DNA of 7,969 nucleotides from Chloroflexota bacterium (GTDB lineage: Bacteria > Chloroflexota > Ktedonobacteria > Ktedonobacterales > Ktedonobacteraceae), in contig CADDYT010000216.1 in assembly GCA_902810755.1 (NCBI GenBank), positions 1 to 7,969 of the forward strand. The letters are read 5' to 3'. The notes under the pieces are model-generated. The model was not told the origin of the DNA. It ran no database searches and saw only the letters and a program-made list of their open reading frames with translations. Position numbers and translations under genes: made by a program. Positions 6,175-7,969 of this stretch are shown in pieces (positions within the stretch are counted from its first letter, which is position 1; every line of letters starts with the position of its first letter).

Positions 6175-6183
6175 GGAAGGGGA
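6175..6183 (+). promoter_or_regulatory. Shine-Dalgarno of guaA
   Basis: GGAAGGGGA lies four bases before the ATG at 6188. It favours that start over the in-frame ATG at 6149, which has only a weak AGGCGG upstream and would be read through the hairpin at 6154-6172. Confidence 0.7.
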
Positions 6184-6187
6184 ACTC

Positions 6188-7843
6188 ATGCAACACGCGG
6201 AGCGCAGGCAGGCAATCATTGTGCTGGATTTCGGGTCGCAGTATAGCCGGTTGATTACCCGCCGCGTGCGCGAATGTCATGTCTATAGCGAGTTGCGACC
6301 GGCGACGATTACGCTGGCCGAACTACGGCAAAATCCCCACCTGGACATCATGGGCTTCATCCTCTCCGGCGGGCCGGCCAGCGTCTACGATGAGCAGGCC
6401 CCCGCTGTTGATCCCGCCATTCTCCACAGCGGCCTGCCCGTCCTCGGCATCTGCTACGGCATGCAGTTGCTGGCTCATCAACTCGGCGGTCACGTCGCCC
6501 CCGGCAGCGGCAAACGCGAGTACGGCCCGGCCACCATCGAAGTGCTGCCGGAAGCCACACACGATAGTGACTTCTCTCCTATCTTTGCAGGCATCACCGC
6601 TTCGCCTGCGCAGGCCGGTGAAGCAGTCACGGCACCGAAGGCGAAGGAAGCCGCGCTATGCCTGCCCGTCTGGATGAGTCATGGCGATAGCGTAGACCGG
6701 CTCCCGCCCGGTTTCAAGGTGCTGGCGCGCACCGAAAGCAATCCGGTCGCGGCCATCGCCAGCGGACAGGGCATGATCGGCCTGCAATTCCATCCTGAAG
6801 TCACGCACACGCCGCAGGGCAGGGCCATGATCCAGAACTTCCTCTTCCGCGTCTGTGGCTGCGAGCCGGACTGGACGGCCAGTTCGGCCATCGATGAGGC
6901 GGTGGAGCAGATTCGCCGACAGGTGGGCGGCGAGCGCGTGATCTGCGGTCTCTCCGGCGGCGTCGATTCGGCGGTCGCGGCCCTGCTCGTCCACCGAGCC
7001 GTGGGCGAGCAGTTGACCTGCGTCTTCGTCGATACCGGCTGTTTGCGGGCGGGCGAGCGCGAGCAGGTGGTGGAGACCTTCAGCCGCCACCTGCATATCC
7101 CGCTGGTGGTCGTCGATGCCCGCCAGCGTTTCCTGGCGAAGCTGGCGGGCGTGGTCGACCCGGAGCAGAAGCGCAAGGTTATCGGCGAGGAGTTCATTCG
7201 CGTCTTCGAGCAGGAGGCGGAGCGGCTTGAGCAGGAGGGCGGCCCCATTCGCTTTCTGGCGCAGGGAACGCTCTATCCCGACGTGATCGAGAGTACCAGC
7301 CACGACACCGCCGCCACCGCGACGCGCATCAAGACGCACCACAACGTCGGCGGCCTGCCGGAAGAGATGTCTTTCACGCTGGTCGAGCCGCTGCGCATGC
7401 TCTTCAAAGACGAGGTACGCGAGATCGGGCTGGCGCTGGGCTTGCCGGAAGAGTGGGTCTGGCGGCACCCCTTCCCCGGACCCGGCCTTGCCATCCGCGT
7501 CATCGGCGCCGTCGACGAGCAGAAGCTGGAGACGCTGCGCGCCGCCGACGCCATCGTCATCGACGAGATTCGCCGCGCGGGCATCTACCGCGAACTGGGG
7601 CAGGCATTCGCCGTCCTCACGCCCCTGCAAAGCGTCGGCGTCATGGGCGATGGCCGCACCTACGCCAACGTCGTGGCCGTGCGCGCCGTCACCACCGGCG
7701 ACTTCATGACGGCGGACTGGGCGCGCCTCTCACCCGACCTGCTCGCCCGCATCTCTAACCGCATCGTCAACGAAGTTCCTGGCGTCAACCGCGTCGTCTA
7801 TGACATCACCTCAAAGCCACCCGCGACAATTGAATGGGAATGA
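6188..7843 (+). CDS. guaA: GMP synthase (glutamine-hydrolysing)
   Basis: Cytoplasmic enzyme that converts XMP, ATP and glutamine to GMP, the last step of guanine nucleotide synthesis. The 551-residue product starts with a class I glutamine amidotransferase domain (about 8-222) with nucleophile C89 (GICYGMQ) and partners H202 and E204 (FHPEV). The ATP-pyrophosphatase domain follows, with P-loop SGGVDS (256-261). The C-terminal dimerisation domain ends in the typical [12 protein letters not shown], so the gene is complete. Residues 127-160, between [10 protein letters not shown] and VWMSHGD, form a segment about 18 residues longer than in E. coli GuaA as I recall it, Ala/Pro-rich and likely a surface loop; this largely explains the extra length. 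The start at 6188 is set by its ribosome-binding site. It follows the SDR gene by 50 bp; repeats begin four bases after the stop. No purine riboswitch is visible. Confidence 0.97.
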   Translation: MQHAERRQAIIVLDFGSQYSRLITRRVRECHVYSELRPATITLAELRQNPHLDIMGFILSGGPASVYDEQAPAVDPAILHSGLPVLGICYGMQLLAHQLGGHVAPGSGKREYGPATIEVLPEATHDSDFSPIFAGITASPAQAGEAVTAPKAKEAALCLPVWMSHGDSVDRLPPGFKVLARTESNPVAAIASGQGMIGLQFHPEVTHTPQGRAMIQNFLFRVCGCEPDWTASSAIDEAVEQIRRQVGGERVICGLSGGVDSAVAALLVHRAVGEQLTCVFVDTGCLRAGEREQVVETFSRHLHIPLVVVDARQRFLAKLAGVVDPEQKRKVIGEEFIRVFEQEAERLEQEGGPIRFLAQGTLYPDVIESTSHDTAATATRIKTHHNVGGLPEEMSFTLVEPLRMLFKDEVREIGLALGLPEEWVWRHPFPGPGLAIRVIGAVDEQKLETLRAADAIVIDEIRRAGIYRELGQAFAVLTPLQSVGVMGDGRTYANVVAVRAVTTGDFMTADWARLSPDLLARISNRIVNEVPGVNRVVYDITSKPPATIEWE

Positions 7844-7847
7844 TCTT

Positions 7848-7957
7848 CCCCAGAGGCGTTAACGTAAGCCAGTGCCAACGCCGGGCAGGCCAGCCGCCAG
7901 GGGTGGCCCCAGAGGCGGTAACGTAAGCCAGTGCCAACGCCGGGCAGGCCAGCCGCC
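7848..7957. repeat. Tandem 51-bp repeat with 59-bp period
   Basis: The 51-base unit at 7848-7898 returns at 7907-7957 with one mismatch (T7859 versus G7918). An eight-base linker, AGGGGTGG, separates them. In the first copy GGCGTT (7855-7860) can pair with AACGCC (7877-7882); the mismatch removes one pair in the second copy. After the second copy, GCAGGCCA appears again at 7962-7969 as the window ends, so the array may continue. It begins four bases after the guaA stop and could act in 3'-end formation, although no classical terminator is visible. Confidence 0.9.
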
Positions 7958-7969
7958 GTGCGCAGGCCA

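Noticed and set aside
6149..6187. Upstream start for guaA
   Set aside because: The ATG at 6149 has only a weak ribosome-binding site; the ATG at 6188 has a strong one and the conserved domain starts soon after it.
6656..7630. Open frame of 324 codons on the - strand inside guaA
   Set aside because: It lies wholly opposite a secure guaA gene in high-GC sequence, where long antisense frames are expected. No motif was recognised.

Overview
The window looks like a piece of a moderately high-GC bacterial chromosome. The gene types are ordinary housekeeping and phosphate-uptake genes. The gene set, a Uma2-family nuclease and abundant GC-rich intergenic repeats would fit a Chloroflexota (Ktedonobacteria-like) genome. 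That assignment is inference from general style, and no rRNA or other phylogenetic marker is present to confirm it.

Layout. Positions 1-253 hold a compact cluster of short direct and inverted repeats, including a perfect 31-bp inverted repeat. They lie in front of a phosphate-uptake operon on the + strand: pstC, pstA, a 74-residue small protein, pstB, an OmpR/PhoB-type response regulator and a small cupin protein. The genes overlap or lie within 53 bp of each other. pstC/pstA share ATGA, and the cupin's ribosome-binding site overlaps the regulator's stop. A strong hairpin (4505-4540) closes the operon and separates it from a convergent Uma2 family gene on the - strand, which has visibly lower GC. 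A divergent intergenic region (5159-5375) carries promoter-like -10 elements for both sides. It leads into a second + strand pair, an SDR oxidoreductase and guaA (GMP synthase). Four bases after the guaA stop a second repeat cluster begins and runs to the window end. It contains a 51-bp unit repeated with a 59-bp period.

How the parts work together. PstC and PstA form the membrane channel and PstB the ATPase of the high-affinity phosphate importer. The adjacent response regulator is positioned to control the phosphate response. PstS (binding protein), PhoU and a sensor kinase are not in the window; PstS could lie upstream of position 1. GuaA makes GMP from XMP; the SDR is probably an NAD(H)-linked hydroxyacyl or alcohol dehydrogenase that happens to share its transcript.

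Most worth a second look: the stand-alone small protein inside the pst operon, which resembles the C-terminal beta-barrel of DDE transposases/integrases; a hairpin that traps a strong Shine-Dalgarno and the start of a 17-codon ORF overlapping the regulator start; the cupin coupled to the regulator; and a repeat module shared by both ends of the window. I see no CRISPR array, tRNA, rRNA, complete mobile element or clear defence system.
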